Position numbers and translations under genes: made by a program
Source: JAZDCJ01 sp036311985
GTDB lineage: Bacteria; Actinomycetota; Actinomycetes; Actinomycetales; Micrococcaceae
NCBI RefSeq assembly: GCF_036311985.1
Contig: NZ_JAZDCJ010000004.1
Direction: 5' to 3' (one strand)
DNA length: 64,000 bases
Shown here: positions 1 to 9,398 of the stretch, piece by piece
How positions within the stretch are numbered: the stretch's first letter is position 1
How the letters are laid out: every line of letters begins with the position of its first letter
Notes under the pieces: generated by a model
What the model saw: only the letters and a program-made list of their open reading frames with translations
What the model was told of the DNA's origin: nothing
Databases searched by the model: none

Positions 1-2
1 GC

Positions 3-422
3 GGCCGCTTCTCCCAGGCCGCGCCGGGCGTGCGCGTCGGGGGAGGCTGGAGCGAGGTCCTGAGCCTCGCGACGGACCTCGGCGCGCGGCCCGACGCCCG
101 CGGCACGCGCCGGGAGAACGCGCGGGCGCTCGGAGCGGACTTCCCGCAGACCTCGGGCACCGTCCTGCTCCTGGCGGGGCGGGCCGACGGGGCCGTCTTC
201 GGCACCACGGAGCCCTCCGAGGCGCAGGTCGCCGACTACTGGAACCTGGTCGACGAACAACTCGACGGGATGCGTTCATCGGTAGGCTTCTGGAAGAGGC
301 AGCGGGCCAGGTTCTCGCCGCGGTCGCTCTTCCAGGACGCCGCGGCCGGTATCGTGGCACGTCGGAAGGCCCGCGGCGGCAACGCCGCAGGCCCCGCAGA
401 CGCACCAAGCGTGAAGGAGTAG
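3..422 (+). CDS. C-terminal part of a transglutaminase-like (TgpA-type) membrane protein, 5' end outside window
   Basis: The reading frame is open from the first bases of the window, so the start lies upstream and about 140 residues remain. The tail resembles the cytoplasmic end of actinobacterial DUF3488/transglutaminase-core proteins: a GWSEVL segment, an alanine-rich stretch, a 'VFGTTEPSEAQVADYW' segment, then a basic amphipathic end (residues like VGFWKRQRARFSPRSLF). No transglutaminase Cys-His-Asp core is visible because that part is missing. In related genomes such genes sit with MoxR, DUF58 and FHA/RDD genes, and the next gene here is an RDD-FHA protein 3 bases downstream, which supports the call. 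The family assignment rests on tail similarity and context, so it is moderate. Confidence 0.6.
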   Translation, partial: GRFSQAAPGVRVGGGWSEVLSLATDLGARPDARGTRRENARALGADFPQTSGTVLLLAGRADGAVFGTTEPSEAQVADYWNLVDEQLDGMRSSVGFWKRQRARFSPRSLFQDAAAGIVARRKARGGNAAGPADAPSVKE

Positions 423-425
423 CCA

Positions 426-1625
426 GTGGCTGCAGCATTGAACCTGGTCAACGCATCGGCCGGCAAGCGCCTCGCCGCGTGGCTGCTCGACGCCGTCCCG
501 CCGTTCGTGGCGCTCATGGTGTTCGGCGGAGTGAACGCCTCCCGGATCGCCGACGCGGCCGTCTCGCCGGAGGTCCTCTCCCAGCTGGCCGCCTCCTACC
601 TGGTCCTGGGCGCCTTCCTCCTCGCCTACGGGATCGCCCTGTGGGGGTGGGAGGCACAGACGGGCAAGACCCTTGGCAACCTGGCGCTCGGCCTCCGCAC
701 CTCCGACGAGGACGGCTTCGCCCCCGGATGGCTCAAGGTCTTCCTGCGCCGCCTCATCGTCGGCCTGTCCTCGATCGTGCCCGTTGCCGGCCCCGTCGTC
801 GTCCTGGTCTCCAACCTCTGGGACGCCAACCACCAGCGCCAGGGCTGGCACGACAAGGTGGCCAAGACCCTCGTCGTGGACGTGAACCAGGGCCGCAACC
901 CCATCACCACCGGCGGGCTCTTCGGCCCCTCGACCTTCGCCCCCGGCGGTGCCACCCTGCCGGGGCAGCTGGGGCACCCGGACTTCACCTCGCCCTCGGG
1001 GGAACGCTGGCCTGCGCTCGCGCCGGACGTCGAGGCGTCCGGTCCGATCACCGCGGTCCCCACGCCCGGCACCGCGCCCGCGCCGGGGTCCGGCCATCTC
1101 GCCACCGCTGCTCCGGGGAACGCCACCCCGTCCCGCGGGGCAGCGGCAGCCCAGACGCCCGCACCGGCGTCGTACGGCACCGTCCCCGCCGCCCCGGCAC
1201 CCGCGTCCGCTGCCCCGGGATCCGCCCCGACCGCCACGGGAAGCGCCCACCCGGACGACGAGTTCGCCCGCACGCAACTGCGCGCGCCGGCGCCCGCCGG
1301 AGCCCGGCTCGTCTTCGACGACGGTCAGGTGCTCGCCGTCAAGGCCGCGGCCCTCATCGGCCGCAACCCCGCTCCGCAGGAAGGGGAGTCCGTGGACGAG
1401 CTGTTCAACTTCGCCGACATGGGCCGCTCCGTCTCCAAGACGCACCTCCACGTCACCGCCGATTCCTCCGGGGTCTGGGTCACGGACCGGAACTCCACCA
1501 ACGGATCCGCCGTGACGGGAACCGACGGCGTGCGGCGCCAGCTTCCGGCCGGGCAGGCCCAGCGGGCCGCGTTCGGCGACACGGTGCACTTCGGCGACCG
1601 CTCGTTCAAGGTCGAGCGCGCGTGA
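426..1625 (+). CDS. RDD-family membrane protein with C-terminal FHA domain
   Basis: A 399-residue protein starting at a GTG with AAGGAG 6 bases upstream. Residues about 12-150 form an RDD domain with hydrophobic segments (around residues 20-40, 60-78 and 108-128) and the typical 'WHDKVAKTLVV' end. Residues about 160-290 are a Pro/Ala-rich linker. Residues about 300-399 are a canonical FHA fold: the GRNP loop, SVSKTHLHV and DRNSTNGS carry the Arg, Ser, His and Asn expected to bind phosphothreonine. It probably anchors a phosphopeptide-binding module at the inner face of the membrane. It overlaps the PP2C gene by 3 bases in a GTGA arrangement, so it is translated with the phosphatase, FHA and kinase genes that follow. 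Its client is unknown. Confidence 0.85.
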   Translation: MAAALNLVNASAGKRLAAWLLDAVPPFVALMVFGGVNASRIADAAVSPEVLSQLAASYLVLGAFLLAYGIALWGWEAQTGKTLGNLALGLRTSDEDGFAPGWLKVFLRRLIVGLSSIVPVAGPVVVLVSNLWDANHQRQGWHDKVAKTLVVDVNQGRNPITTGGLFGPSTFAPGGATLPGQLGHPDFTSPSGERWPALAPDVEASGPITAVPTPGTAPAPGSGHLATAAPGNATPSRGAAAAQTPAPASYGTVPAAPAPASAAPGSAPTATGSAHPDDEFARTQLRAPAPAGARLVFDDGQVLAVKAAALIGRNPAPQEGESVDELFNFADMGRSVSKTHLHVTADSSGVWVTDRNSTNGSAVTGTDGVRRQLPAGQAQRAAFGDTVHFGDRSFKVERA

Positions 1626-2458
1626 ACCCGTCGACGTCCTCCCCAGGTGCGGAGCCGTTCCGCCTCGACTACGGCTACGCCACCGACCGCGGCCTGCGGC
1701 GCGAACTGAACGAGGATGCCTTCCTCGCCGACCGCTTCCTCTTCGCCGTCGCCGACGGCATGGGCGGGCACGAGGCCGGGGAGGTCGCGAGCAGCATCTG
1801 CGTGCGGACCCTCGCCGAGGGCCAGGACCGGACGGACGGGCCGCTGACCGCGGAGGGGCTCCAGGCCCTCATGCAGCAGGCCGACCGCGCGATCCGCGAG
1901 GCCGCGGGCTCCCGCGCCGGGACCACGCTCAGCGGCGCCGCGGTGGTCTACGAGGGCGGCGCCCCCTACTGGCTCGTGTTCAACGTCGGGGATTCCCGGA
2001 CGTATCTCATGACCCGAGGTCGGCTGGCCCAGGTCAGCGTCGACCATTCCGAGGTCCAGGAGCTCGTGGACGGCGGGCACATCAGTGCCGAGGAGGCGCT
2101 CGTGCATCCCCGCCGCCACGTCATCACGCGGGCCCTCGGGACGGGCGACGACAGCGAGGCGGATTTCTGGATGCTGCCGGTGCGCGAGGGCGACCGGCTC
2201 CTGATCTGCTCCGACGGGCTGACCGGGGAGGTCGGCGACGAGGACATCGCGGAGGTCGTCGGGCGCCAGGCCGCGCCGCAGGACGCCGTCGGCGAGCTCG
2301 TCCAGGCGGCCTTGCGTGCGGGCGGGCGGGACAACATCACCGTGATCGTCGTCGACGTGGTCCACGAGCACGACGACGACGCGCTGTCCGACACGGCCCC
2401 GCGGCCCGTGCACGAGGACAGCCAGACCAAGCCGCGCAGGGAAGGCGAGGGCGCATGA
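1622..2458 (+). CDS. PP2C-family Ser/Thr protein phosphatase
   Basis: 278 residues, GTG start overlapping the upstream stop. The PP2C metal-site motifs are present: 'RELNEDAF' near residue 25, 'FAVADGMGGHEAGE' near residue 42, 'VFNVGDSRTYL' near residue 120, 'LLICSDGLTGEV' near residue 195 and 'GGRDNITVIVVDV' near residue 237. No membrane segment is seen, so it should be cytoplasmic. It would reverse phosphorylation by the PknB-like kinase two genes downstream, and FHA proteins flank it on both sides. It overlaps the next gene by four bases (ATGA). The length and motifs are typical for the family and no key residue is missing. Confidence 0.93.
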   Translation: MNPSTSSPGAEPFRLDYGYATDRGLRRELNEDAFLADRFLFAVADGMGGHEAGEVASSICVRTLAEGQDRTDGPLTAEGLQALMQQADRAIREAAGSRAGTTLSGAAVVYEGGAPYWLVFNVGDSRTYLMTRGRLAQVSVDHSEVQELVDGGHISAEEALVHPRRHVITRALGTGDDSEADFWMLPVREGDRLLICSDGLTGEVGDEDIAEVVGRQAAPQDAVGELVQAALRAGGRDNITVIVVDVVHEHDDDALSDTAPRPVHEDSQTKPRREGEGA

Positions 2459-4398
2459 GCCTGTCGATCCGCTACGAACCGGGCGAGTGGATCGCCCTCG
2501 TCCGCTCCCGCCTGGCCGTCCTGCTGCCGCCCGCGACGTCCGCCGAGGAGGTGGAGCGGCTCTGGGCCGCCCTGGACGGCGGGAGCAGCGTGGAGTCGAT
2601 GCTCTCCACCGTGCTCTCGGGCAACGGGCTGAGCCTGACCGGGATGCCGCCCTTCGGGCTCCTGGACTTCAGCGAGGACGTACACGTGATCCTCCGCGGC
2701 CCGCTGTCCCTGACGGCGTCGGGGCCGGAACTGAGCACCCACGTGAACGGGCTCGGCGTCACGACGTGGATGGAACGGCGGATCAAGGGCCAGGAGCGCC
2801 TCGGGCTGGCGGTGGACGACGGCGGACGGGTCGTCTCCACCGAGGCCTCCGGCCTGCGGCTCGTCGAGGGCGTCGTGCGGTTCGGGCGCCTGAGCGCCGA
2901 GCTGCCCGTGGCGTGCGAGGAGGCCGTGATCGAGCCCCTCGCCCGGGAGCCCGGGGCCGGTGTCGCCGCGGCGTCCGACGCCGGGGCCGCGGACGAGGGC
3001 GAGGCGGACGGCGGGGAGGCGGCGGTTGCGCGGCCGGTCGCCGAGCCGGTCGACGCCGGAGAGCCGAAATTCGACGCCGACGAGGCGTCCGGACTGGAGG
3101 GGCCGGGCGCGGATGCCCAGGACCCGGAGGCCCCGGCGGCTGAAGAGCCGGAGGAGCCCGCCCCGGACGTCCGGGATCCGGAGGCCATGGGTGCCCTGGC
3201 CCTGGAGGTGCCGGCTGAACCCGCGCCGGACGCCCGGGACCCGGAAGCAACGGAGGAGCCGGCTGAACCCGCGCCTGACGCCCGGGAGCAGGAGGCTCCC
3301 GAGGTCTTGGCGCCGGGGAAGCCGGCGGCCGCGGCGGCCGCGGAATCAGGGGAACCCGAGGAGACGGAGCCCGACGCGGCCGGCACCGGCACCGGCGAGG
3401 CGGGGACGTCCGAGGACACCACGGCGTTCCCCGGCCACGACGACGACCTGGCCGCCCTCGGCGACACGATCATCACGGCCGAGGACGCCGAAGAGGAACA
3501 CACGATCTACTCGCCCTCGGCCGCTGTCGCCGCCTTGGCGTCCGCGCACGCGGTCCCGGAACCGACTGGAGGCGCGGGCGAGCCGCCCGCCGCGGAACCC
3601 GCGGCGACGCCCGAGCCGCTGCCCACCGTCGACGACCTCATCGACTCCGTCCCGTGGCTCGCTGCGGCGCGGGACGCGGGCCGCCTCATCGAGCACGGTG
3701 CCACCGGCGCGGCAGGAGGCGCTCCGGACGACCCGGCCGCCACCGGTGAGCCGGCGCCGCCGGCACCCTCCGGGGCCGGCCAGGCCAGCTCCGGCGTCCC
3801 GGCCGCCACCGACGGCCTCGGCGACCACGACGGCCAGACCCTCATGCGCAGCGATCTGCCCCCCGCGCCCGCTGCGCAGGTCGGCGGCGTGCCCGGCCTC
3901 CCGGCCGCCGCCCCGGCCGCTCCACCGGCCACGGGGACCGGGCCGCAGGTGCTGGCCCGGCTGTGCCCGGCGGGCCACGCGAACCCGCCCACGGCCACGG
4001 CCTGCACGCGCTGCGGGGAGGACCTGCCGGGCGAGGCGGTCCCCGCGCCGCGGCCGTCCCTGGGCCGGATGGTCCTCTCCACGGGTGAATCCGTGCAGCT
4101 GGACCGCTCCGCCGTCGTCGGCCGCCAGCCATCCATCACCCGGTCGGCGAGCGGTACGATGCCGCGCGTCGTCCAGGTCAAGAGCCCGGGCGGCGACATC
4201 TCGCGATCCCATCTGGAGGTCCGCCTCGAGGGCTGGCACGTGATGCTCGTGGACCTCGAGGCGACCAACGGAACCGTCCTCGTGCGCCCCGGCCAGGCGC
4301 CCCAGCGCCTCGGCAAGGGGGAGTCCGTGATGCTGCTCGACGGCGACGTGGCCGACCTCGGCGACGGCGTCTCCCTGCGCTTCGAGGGACTGTTGTGA
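2455..4398 (+). CDS. Large FHA-domain protein with acidic repeat linker and zinc ribbon
   Basis: 647 residues. The N-terminal 170 residues are a conserved globular region I cannot assign beyond this cluster type. Residues about 175-310 are very acidic and Ala/Pro-rich with imperfect repeats of the form PAPDARDPEA. A Pro/Ala linker follows. Near residues 504-522 a short CPAGH...CTRCGE element has the spacing of a zinc-ribbon knuckle. Residues about 535-647 form an FHA domain with VVGRQP, DISRSHLEV and DLEATNGT intact. It is coupled by 4-base overlaps to both PP2C and kinase genes, so it is a likely substrate or adaptor of that kinase. The repeat linker may hold phosphorylation sites; that is inference. 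Confidence 0.85.
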   Translation: MSLSIRYEPGEWIALVRSRLAVLLPPATSAEEVERLWAALDGGSSVESMLSTVLSGNGLSLTGMPPFGLLDFSEDVHVILRGPLSLTASGPELSTHVNGLGVTTWMERRIKGQERLGLAVDDGGRVVSTEASGLRLVEGVVRFGRLSAELPVACEEAVIEPLAREPGAGVAAASDAGAADEGEADGGEAAVARPVAEPVDAGEPKFDADEASGLEGPGADAQDPEAPAAEEPEEPAPDVRDPEAMGALALEVPAEPAPDARDPEATEEPAEPAPDAREQEAPEVLAPGKPAAAAAAESGEPEETEPDAAGTGTGEAGTSEDTTAFPGHDDDLAALGDTIITAEDAEEEHTIYSPSAAVAALASAHAVPEPTGGAGEPPAAEPAATPEPLPTVDDLIDSVPWLAAARDAGRLIEHGATGAAGGAPDDPAATGEPAPPAPSGAGQASSGVPAATDGLGDHDGQTLMRSDLPPAPAAQVGGVPGLPAAAPAAPPATGTGPQVLARLCPAGHANPPTATACTRCGEDLPGEAVPAPRPSLGRMVLSTGESVQLDRSAVVGRQPSITRSASGTMPRVVQVKSPGGDISRSHLEVRLEGWHVMLVDLEATNGTVLVRPGQAPQRLGKGESVMLLDGDVADLGDGVSLRFEGLL

Positions 4399-6125
4399 GC
4401 GGCAAGCGGCCCCCGGCCCCGCCGCCGGTGATCGGCGGCTACGAGTACCTGGACCTGCTCGGTTCGGGCGGCTTCTCCGACGTGTACCTGTACCAGCAGG
4501 ACCGCCCCCGCCGGAAGGTCGCCGTCAAGGTCCTGCTCTCCGACCTGAAGACGGAAAGCGCCCGCCGCCGCTTCGAGTCCGAGGCCAACCTCATGGCCCA
4601 GCTCTCCTCCCACCCGTACATCGTCACGATCTTCGAGGCCGACATCACGGACGAGGGGCACTCGTACCTGGCCATGGAGTACTGCTCGCGGCCGAGCCTC
4701 GACGTGCGCTACCGGCGCGCCCGGCTCGGGGTCGACGAGGTCCTCACGGTCGGGATCCAGGTGGCCTCCGCCGTGGAGACGGCCCACCGCGCGGGGATCG
4801 TGCACCGGGACATCAAGCCGGCCAACATCCTCGTCACGGACTACAACCGGCCCGCGCTGACGGACTTCGGCATTTCCGGAACCACGGACGCGCTCGACGA
4901 CGAGGCCGGGCTCTCGATCCCGTGGTCGCCGCCGGAGGCCTTCGCGGGCGGCTCGCCCGACGGCGTGCGGATGGACGTCTGGTCCCTCGGGGCCACGCTC
5001 TACACCCTGCTCGCGGGGCGCTCGCCGTTCGTGCGTTCCGGGGCGGACAACTCCCAGCGGGAGCTGATCGGCCGCATCACGAGCGCGCCCCTGCCGCCGT
5101 TGCACCGCGCCGACGTGCCGCAGGCGCTCGAGCAGGCCCTCGCCACGGCGATGGCCAAGAACCCGGCGGCCCGCTACGGCTCGGCGCAGGAGCTCGCGCT
5201 CGCGCTCCAGCGCGTGCAGTCCGAGCTCGGCCTGTCCGTCACCCCCTTCGAGGTGCTCGAGGAGGCGCCCGCCGCCGAGGACGGGGAGCCGGCGGACGAC
5301 GGCGGGGAGGCCACGCGCGTCCGCCAGGTCGTCTCCATCGATCCCGACGCGGCCACGGGGACCTCGACCGGGCGCCCGGGACCGGGCGGCTGGCCCACGA
5401 CGCCCGCTGGGCCCACCGCGCCGACGGCGCCCGCGGCGGATCCCGCCGACGGCTGGGATGCCACGGTCCTGCGCCCCGCTCCGGCCGCCGAGCCCGACGA
5501 CGGGGCCACGATCATGCGCCCGCGGCTGCCCGACGGCGGCACGCGCGGCTCCCGCACGACCCCCGCCGCGGGCGGCCCGGCGGCGGGCGGAGCGGCCGGC
5601 GGCCAGGCCGCATCCCCGGCGTCCGACGCCGAACGCCCGGGCTGGGTGCCGTCCGTCCCCCCGGGGGCGCCCGCGCCCGACAACGCGAAGCAGCGCTTCC
5701 CGACGGGCCTCGTGGCCGGCCTGGGCGCGGCGGCCGCCGTCGTCCTGGCCGGGGTCTTCGTCGCCAACGCGGTCCTCGGCGGCACGGACCGCGACGACGG
5801 AGACGCCGACGGCGGAGGCCCGGTCCAGGACGGGCCCGCGGACGCGCTCGCCGGCCGCGGGGGGATCGTCCCGCCCGTGGAGGGCTTCTCCGCCGAGGAC
5901 TCGGGCGCCGACGTCGTCTTCTCCTGGACCAACCCGGACCCGCAGGACGGCGACGCCTACTACTGGGCGCCCGTCACGGCGACCGAGCAGGGGGCGAACA
6001 CGCTCGCGCAGGAGCCGACGGCGACGACGCCGGCGGCCGAGGGGCAGCCCACGTGCATCCAGGTGGTACTCGTCCGCGAGAGCGGCCGGGCCTCCGACCC
6101 GGCGCGCTACTGCGCGCCGGACTGA
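4395..6125 (+). CDS. Transmembrane Ser/Thr protein kinase (PknB-like)
   Basis: 576 residues, GTG start within the upstream stop codon. The kinase domain covers residues about 13-280: glycine loop LGSGGFSDVY, ATP-anchoring Lys45 in VAVKVLL, catalytic loop VHRDIKPANIL near residue 136 and metal motif LTDFGISG near residue 156. A Pro/Ala/Gly-rich juxtamembrane stretch follows, then one membrane helix at about residues 438-460. The outer domain of about 110 residues lacks PASTA repeats and ends in a small beta-rich region with 'VVFSWTNPDPQDGDAYYW', resembling a fibronectin-III-like fold. It is the kinase of the RDD-FHA/PP2C/FHA operon. The outside ligand is unknown. Confidence 0.92.
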   Translation: MSGKRPPAPPPVIGGYEYLDLLGSGGFSDVYLYQQDRPRRKVAVKVLLSDLKTESARRRFESEANLMAQLSSHPYIVTIFEADITDEGHSYLAMEYCSRPSLDVRYRRARLGVDEVLTVGIQVASAVETAHRAGIVHRDIKPANILVTDYNRPALTDFGISGTTDALDDEAGLSIPWSPPEAFAGGSPDGVRMDVWSLGATLYTLLAGRSPFVRSGADNSQRELIGRITSAPLPPLHRADVPQALEQALATAMAKNPAARYGSAQELALALQRVQSELGLSVTPFEVLEEAPAAEDGEPADDGGEATRVRQVVSIDPDAATGTSTGRPGPGGWPTTPAGPTAPTAPAADPADGWDATVLRPAPAAEPDDGATIMRPRLPDGGTRGSRTTPAAGGPAAGGAAGGQAASPASDAERPGWVPSVPPGAPAPDNAKQRFPTGLVAGLGAAAAVVLAGVFVANAVLGGTDRDDGDADGGGPVQDGPADALAGRGGIVPPVEGFSAEDSGADVVFSWTNPDPQDGDAYYWAPVTATEQGANTLAQEPTATTPAAEGQPTCIQVVLVRESGRASDPARYCAPD

Positions 6126-6176
6126 CGCGCGCGGGGGATCGGCAACAGTCGTGCAACACAGTCTCAGGGGGTAAAC

Positions 6177-6878
6177 ATGGCGGACGTGACCATCGATTTC
6201 TGCGGGGAGTGGTTCCCCGTCGCCGCGGACCAGGTCTTCACGATCGGGCGCGAGGGGGACCTCGAAGTGGACGACAACCCGTACCTGCACCGGCGCTTCC
6301 TGACCGTCGCGCGGTACGACGGCATCTGGTGGCTCTCCAACGTCGGATCGCGGATCTCGGCGACCATTGCCGACGCGAGCGGCGGGCTGCAGGCCTGGGT
6401 GGCGCCCGGCGCGAGGATCCCGCTCGTCTTCAGCCAGACCAACGTCGTCTTCACGGCCGGACCGACGACCTACGAGTTCGCGGTGCACGTCGCGGCGCCG
6501 GCCTTCCGGCAGGAGTGGAACGCCGGCGACGGCGACGGCCAGACCACGATCGGCCCCGTGCTGCTCACCGAGTCCCAGCGCGCCCTCGTCGTCGCGCTCG
6601 CCGAGCCGATGCTGCGGCGGGACGGGACCGGACTGAGTTCCATCCCCTCCTCCTCGAAGGCGGCCACGCGCCTGGGCTGGCCCCTGACCAAGTTCAACCG
6701 CAAGCTGGACAACGTGTGCGACAAGCTGGACAAGGCGGGCGTGGTCGGCCTGCGCGGGGGCGCCGGGAAGCTCGCCACCAACCGCCGGGCGCGCCTCGTG
6801 GAGCACGCCGTCACCTCCCACCTCGTGACGGCGGCCGACCTGCCGCTGCTGGATGCCGCGCCCGCCGCGGACGACTGA
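6177..6878 (+). CDS. FHA-like protein with putative C-terminal winged-helix domain
   Basis: 233 residues; the start ATG at 6177 has AGGGGG about 8 bases upstream. Residues about 1-105 resemble an FHA beta sandwich: FTIGREGDLEVDD, then NPYLHRRFL in place of the usual SxxH, and WLSNVGS. The GR and N positions are kept but the serine is not, so phosphothreonine binding may differ. Residues about 125-230 look helical and carry a 'SKAATRLGWPLTKFNRKLDN' segment typical of a winged helix-turn-helix. It follows the kinase by 51 bases and is likely the last gene of the operon. A role as a phospho-responsive DNA-binding or adaptor protein is inference. Confidence 0.7.
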   Translation: MADVTIDFCGEWFPVAADQVFTIGREGDLEVDDNPYLHRRFLTVARYDGIWWLSNVGSRISATIADASGGLQAWVAPGARIPLVFSQTNVVFTAGPTTYEFAVHVAAPAFRQEWNAGDGDGQTTIGPVLLTESQRALVVALAEPMLRRDGTGLSSIPSSSKAATRLGWPLTKFNRKLDNVCDKLDKAGVVGLRGGAGKLATNRRARLVEHAVTSHLVTAADLPLLDAAPAADD

Positions 6879-6980
6879 CGGGAGCGGGACCGGGATGACG
6901 GCGGGGCCCGGCCGGGCGCGCGGCTCCGATTCCCCGCGGTGCGGGATCCGGCGGCGGGGACGATAGGGCAGGATAGATCC

Positions 6981-9398
6981 GTGACCGAGAACCACTCCAC
7001 AGGCAGCAGCACGACCCACGTGACGGACAGCGGAGAGGTGGTGCCCGCCGACGCGGTCCGCGAGGAGTACGACCAGCTCGTCGAGGACGTGCGCCGGCAC
7101 CGCTTCGCCTACTACAACGAGGACTCCCCGCTCGTCTCCGACGCCGAGTTCGACGCGCTCTACCGCCGCCTCGAGGAGCTCGAGCAGCTGCACCCGGAGA
7201 TCGTCGCCAACGACTCGCCGACGCAGGAGGTCGGCGGCACGCCGTCGGCGGCCTTCGCCGCCGTGGAGCACGTGAGCCGGATGTACTCGCTCGAGGACGT
7301 CTTCTCCCTTGAGGAGCTGCGCGCCTGGCTCGAACGCGCCGCCGCGAACGCGGCCACCAGGGCGCCGGGCCACGCCCTGCGCTGGCTGTGCGAGGTCAAG
7401 ATCGACGGGCTCGCCATCAACCTGCTCTACCGCGACGGCCGGCTCGTCCGCGCTGCCACGCGCGGCGACGGCACGACGGGCGAGGACGTGACCCACAACG
7501 TGCTCACCATCAAGGACATCCCCACGCAGCTCGCCGGCGACGGCTGGCCCGCGGAGGTCGAGATCCGCGGCGAGGTCTTCTTCCCCTCGCAGGCGTTCCG
7601 CGACTTCAACGCGGCCCTGCTCGAGGCCGGCAAGCCGGAATTGGCCAACCCGCGCAACGCCGCGGCCGGCTCGCTGCGGCAGAAGGACCCGGCCGAGACG
7701 GCCAAGCGGCCGCTGAGCATGTTCGTCCACGGGATCGGGGCGCGCGAGGGCCTCGAGGCGGCATCGCAGGCCGAGGGCTACGAGCTCCTGCGCCGCTGGG
7801 GGCTGCCCGTTTCCCCGTACGCCCAGGTCGTCGACTCCCTCGACGAGGTCCTGGACTACATCGACCGCTACGGCCGGGACCGCCACGGCCTGGTGCACGA
7901 GATCGACGGGATCGTGGTCAAGGCCGACGCCTTCGCGATCCAGCGCGCCCTCGGCTACACCTCCCGCGTTCCGCGCTGGTCGGTCGCCTACAAGTACCCG
8001 CCCGAGGAGGTCCACACGCGCCTGCTTGACATCCGGGTCAACGTCGGCCGGACGGGCCGGGTCACCCCGTACGGCGTCATGGAGCCGGTCAAGGTCGCGG
8101 GCTCGACGGTGGAGATGGCCACCCTGCACAACCAGGACGTCGTCAAGGCCAAGGGCGTCCTCATCGGCGACACCGTGATCCTGCGCAAGGCCGGTGACGT
8201 CATCCCGGAGATCGTCGGCCCCGTCCTGCCGCTGCGCGAGGGGCGCGAGGACGAGTTGCGCGAGTTCGTCATGCCCACGCACTGCCCGTCCTGCGGGGAG
8301 CCGCTGGCCCCGGCCAAGGAAGGCGACATCGACATCCGCTGCCTCAACGCGCGGTCCTGCCCGGCGCAGCTCACCGAGCGCGTCGCGCACCTCGCCGGCC
8401 GCGGGGCGTTCGACGTCGAGGCGCTCGGCGACGAGGCCGCGCTCGCGCTGACGGTGGGCCCGGGGCCCGACCCTGCGGAGAACGGAGGCATCCCGCGCCC
8501 CTCGGGCCCGGGCCCCCTCACGAACGAGGCGCAGGTCTTCGACCTCGCCTCCGGGCAGGCCGACGATTCCCTCCGGGCGCGGCTCGCGGACGTCAGGGTC
8601 TGGCGCGAGAAGCGCGCTAAGGGCGCGGGGACCGGCGAGTTCGAGCTCGTCCCGTACTTCTGGACCAAGGAGACGCCCAGGAAGCCCTCGGCTCCGTCCG
8701 CGAACACCAGGAAGCTCTTCGACGAACTGGAGAAGGCGAAGGCACAGCCGCTCTGGCGCGTGCTCGTGGCCCTGTCCATCCGCCACGTGGGTCCGACGGC
8801 CTCGCGCGCCCTCGCCACCCATTACGGATCCCTCGACGCGATCCGCACGGCGGTGGCGGCCGAGGACGCGCGGGAGAAGCTCGCCGACGTCGACGGGGTC
8901 GGCCCGATCATCGCGGACGCGCTCATCGAGTGGTTCGGCGTCGACTGGCACCTCGGCATCGTCGATGCCTGGGCCGCTGCGGGCGTGAGGATGGAGGACG
9001 AGTCCCACGGAGCCATCGAGCGGACGCTCGAGGGCCTGACCGTCGTCGTGACCGGATCCCTCGAGGGCTTCAGCCGCGACGAGGCCAAGGAGGCCATCAT
9101 CACGCGCGGCGGCAAGGCCTCGGGTTCCGTCTCCAAGAAGACCTCCTACGTCGTGGCCGGCGAATCGGCGGGCTCCAAGTACGACAAGGCGGTCTCGCTC
9201 GGCGTCCCCGTCCTCGACGAGGAGGGCTTCCGTGCCCTCCTCGACGGCGGCCCGGACGCCGTCGCCGTCCCGGAGGCGGCCGCCGCGGGACCGGACGGGG
9301 CAGCGGCGCCCGACGCGCCGGCGTCGGGCCCTGCCCCCGCGGACGGGGGCAACCCGTCCGATGCCGCGGTGGAATCCGCGGCGGGGGAGGCCCCGTGA
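6981..9398 (+). CDS. ligA: NAD+-dependent DNA ligase LigA
   Basis: 805 residues from the GTG at 6981; an upstream in-frame GTG at 6939 would add only a non-conserved tail. It seals nicks during replication and repair. Domain order: Ia (residues about 25-80), adenylation domain with the nucleophile Lys140 in CEVKIDGL, OB fold, a four-Cys zinc finger (CPSCGE...CLNARSCPAQ, near residue 436), helix-hairpin-helix region and a BRCT domain at about residues 677-752. Between zinc finger and HhH lies an insert with VRVWREKRAKG and ELVPYFWTKE, longer than in E. coli LigA but usual in Arthrobacter relatives. An Ala/Pro tail of about 45 residues ends the protein. The stop overlaps the next gene (GTGA). 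Confidence 0.97.
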   Translation: MTENHSTGSSTTHVTDSGEVVPADAVREEYDQLVEDVRRHRFAYYNEDSPLVSDAEFDALYRRLEELEQLHPEIVANDSPTQEVGGTPSAAFAAVEHVSRMYSLEDVFSLEELRAWLERAAANAATRAPGHALRWLCEVKIDGLAINLLYRDGRLVRAATRGDGTTGEDVTHNVLTIKDIPTQLAGDGWPAEVEIRGEVFFPSQAFRDFNAALLEAGKPELANPRNAAAGSLRQKDPAETAKRPLSMFVHGIGAREGLEAASQAEGYELLRRWGLPVSPYAQVVDSLDEVLDYIDRYGRDRHGLVHEIDGIVVKADAFAIQRALGYTSRVPRWSVAYKYPPEEVHTRLLDIRVNVGRTGRVTPYGVMEPVKVAGSTVEMATLHNQDVVKAKGVLIGDTVILRKAGDVIPEIVGPVLPLREGREDELREFVMPTHCPSCGEPLAPAKEGDIDIRCLNARSCPAQLTERVAHLAGRGAFDVEALGDEAALALTVGPGPDPAENGGIPRPSGPGPLTNEAQVFDLASGQADDSLRARLADVRVWREKRAKGAGTGEFELVPYFWTKETPRKPSAPSANTRKLFDELEKAKAQPLWRVLVALSIRHVGPTASRALATHYGSLDAIRTAVAAEDAREKLADVDGVGPIIADALIEWFGVDWHLGIVDAWAAAGVRMEDESHGAIERTLEGLTVVVTGSLEGFSRDEAKEAIITRGGKASGSVSKKTSYVVAGESAGSKYDKAVSLGVPVLDEEGFRALLDGGPDAVAVPEAAAAGPDGAAAPDAPASGPAPADGGNPSDAAVESAAGEAP

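Noticed and set aside
2980..3330. Acidic PAPDARDPEA-type repeats as a separate repeat element
   Set aside because: They are imperfect codon-level repeats inside the FHA protein linker, not a DNA repeat family.
3507..9008. 1833-codon open frame on the minus strand
   Set aside because: It lies opposite the FHA, kinase and ligA genes, has a low-complexity Arg/Gly/Val-rich composition typical of the antisense of GC-rich codons, and shows no domain.
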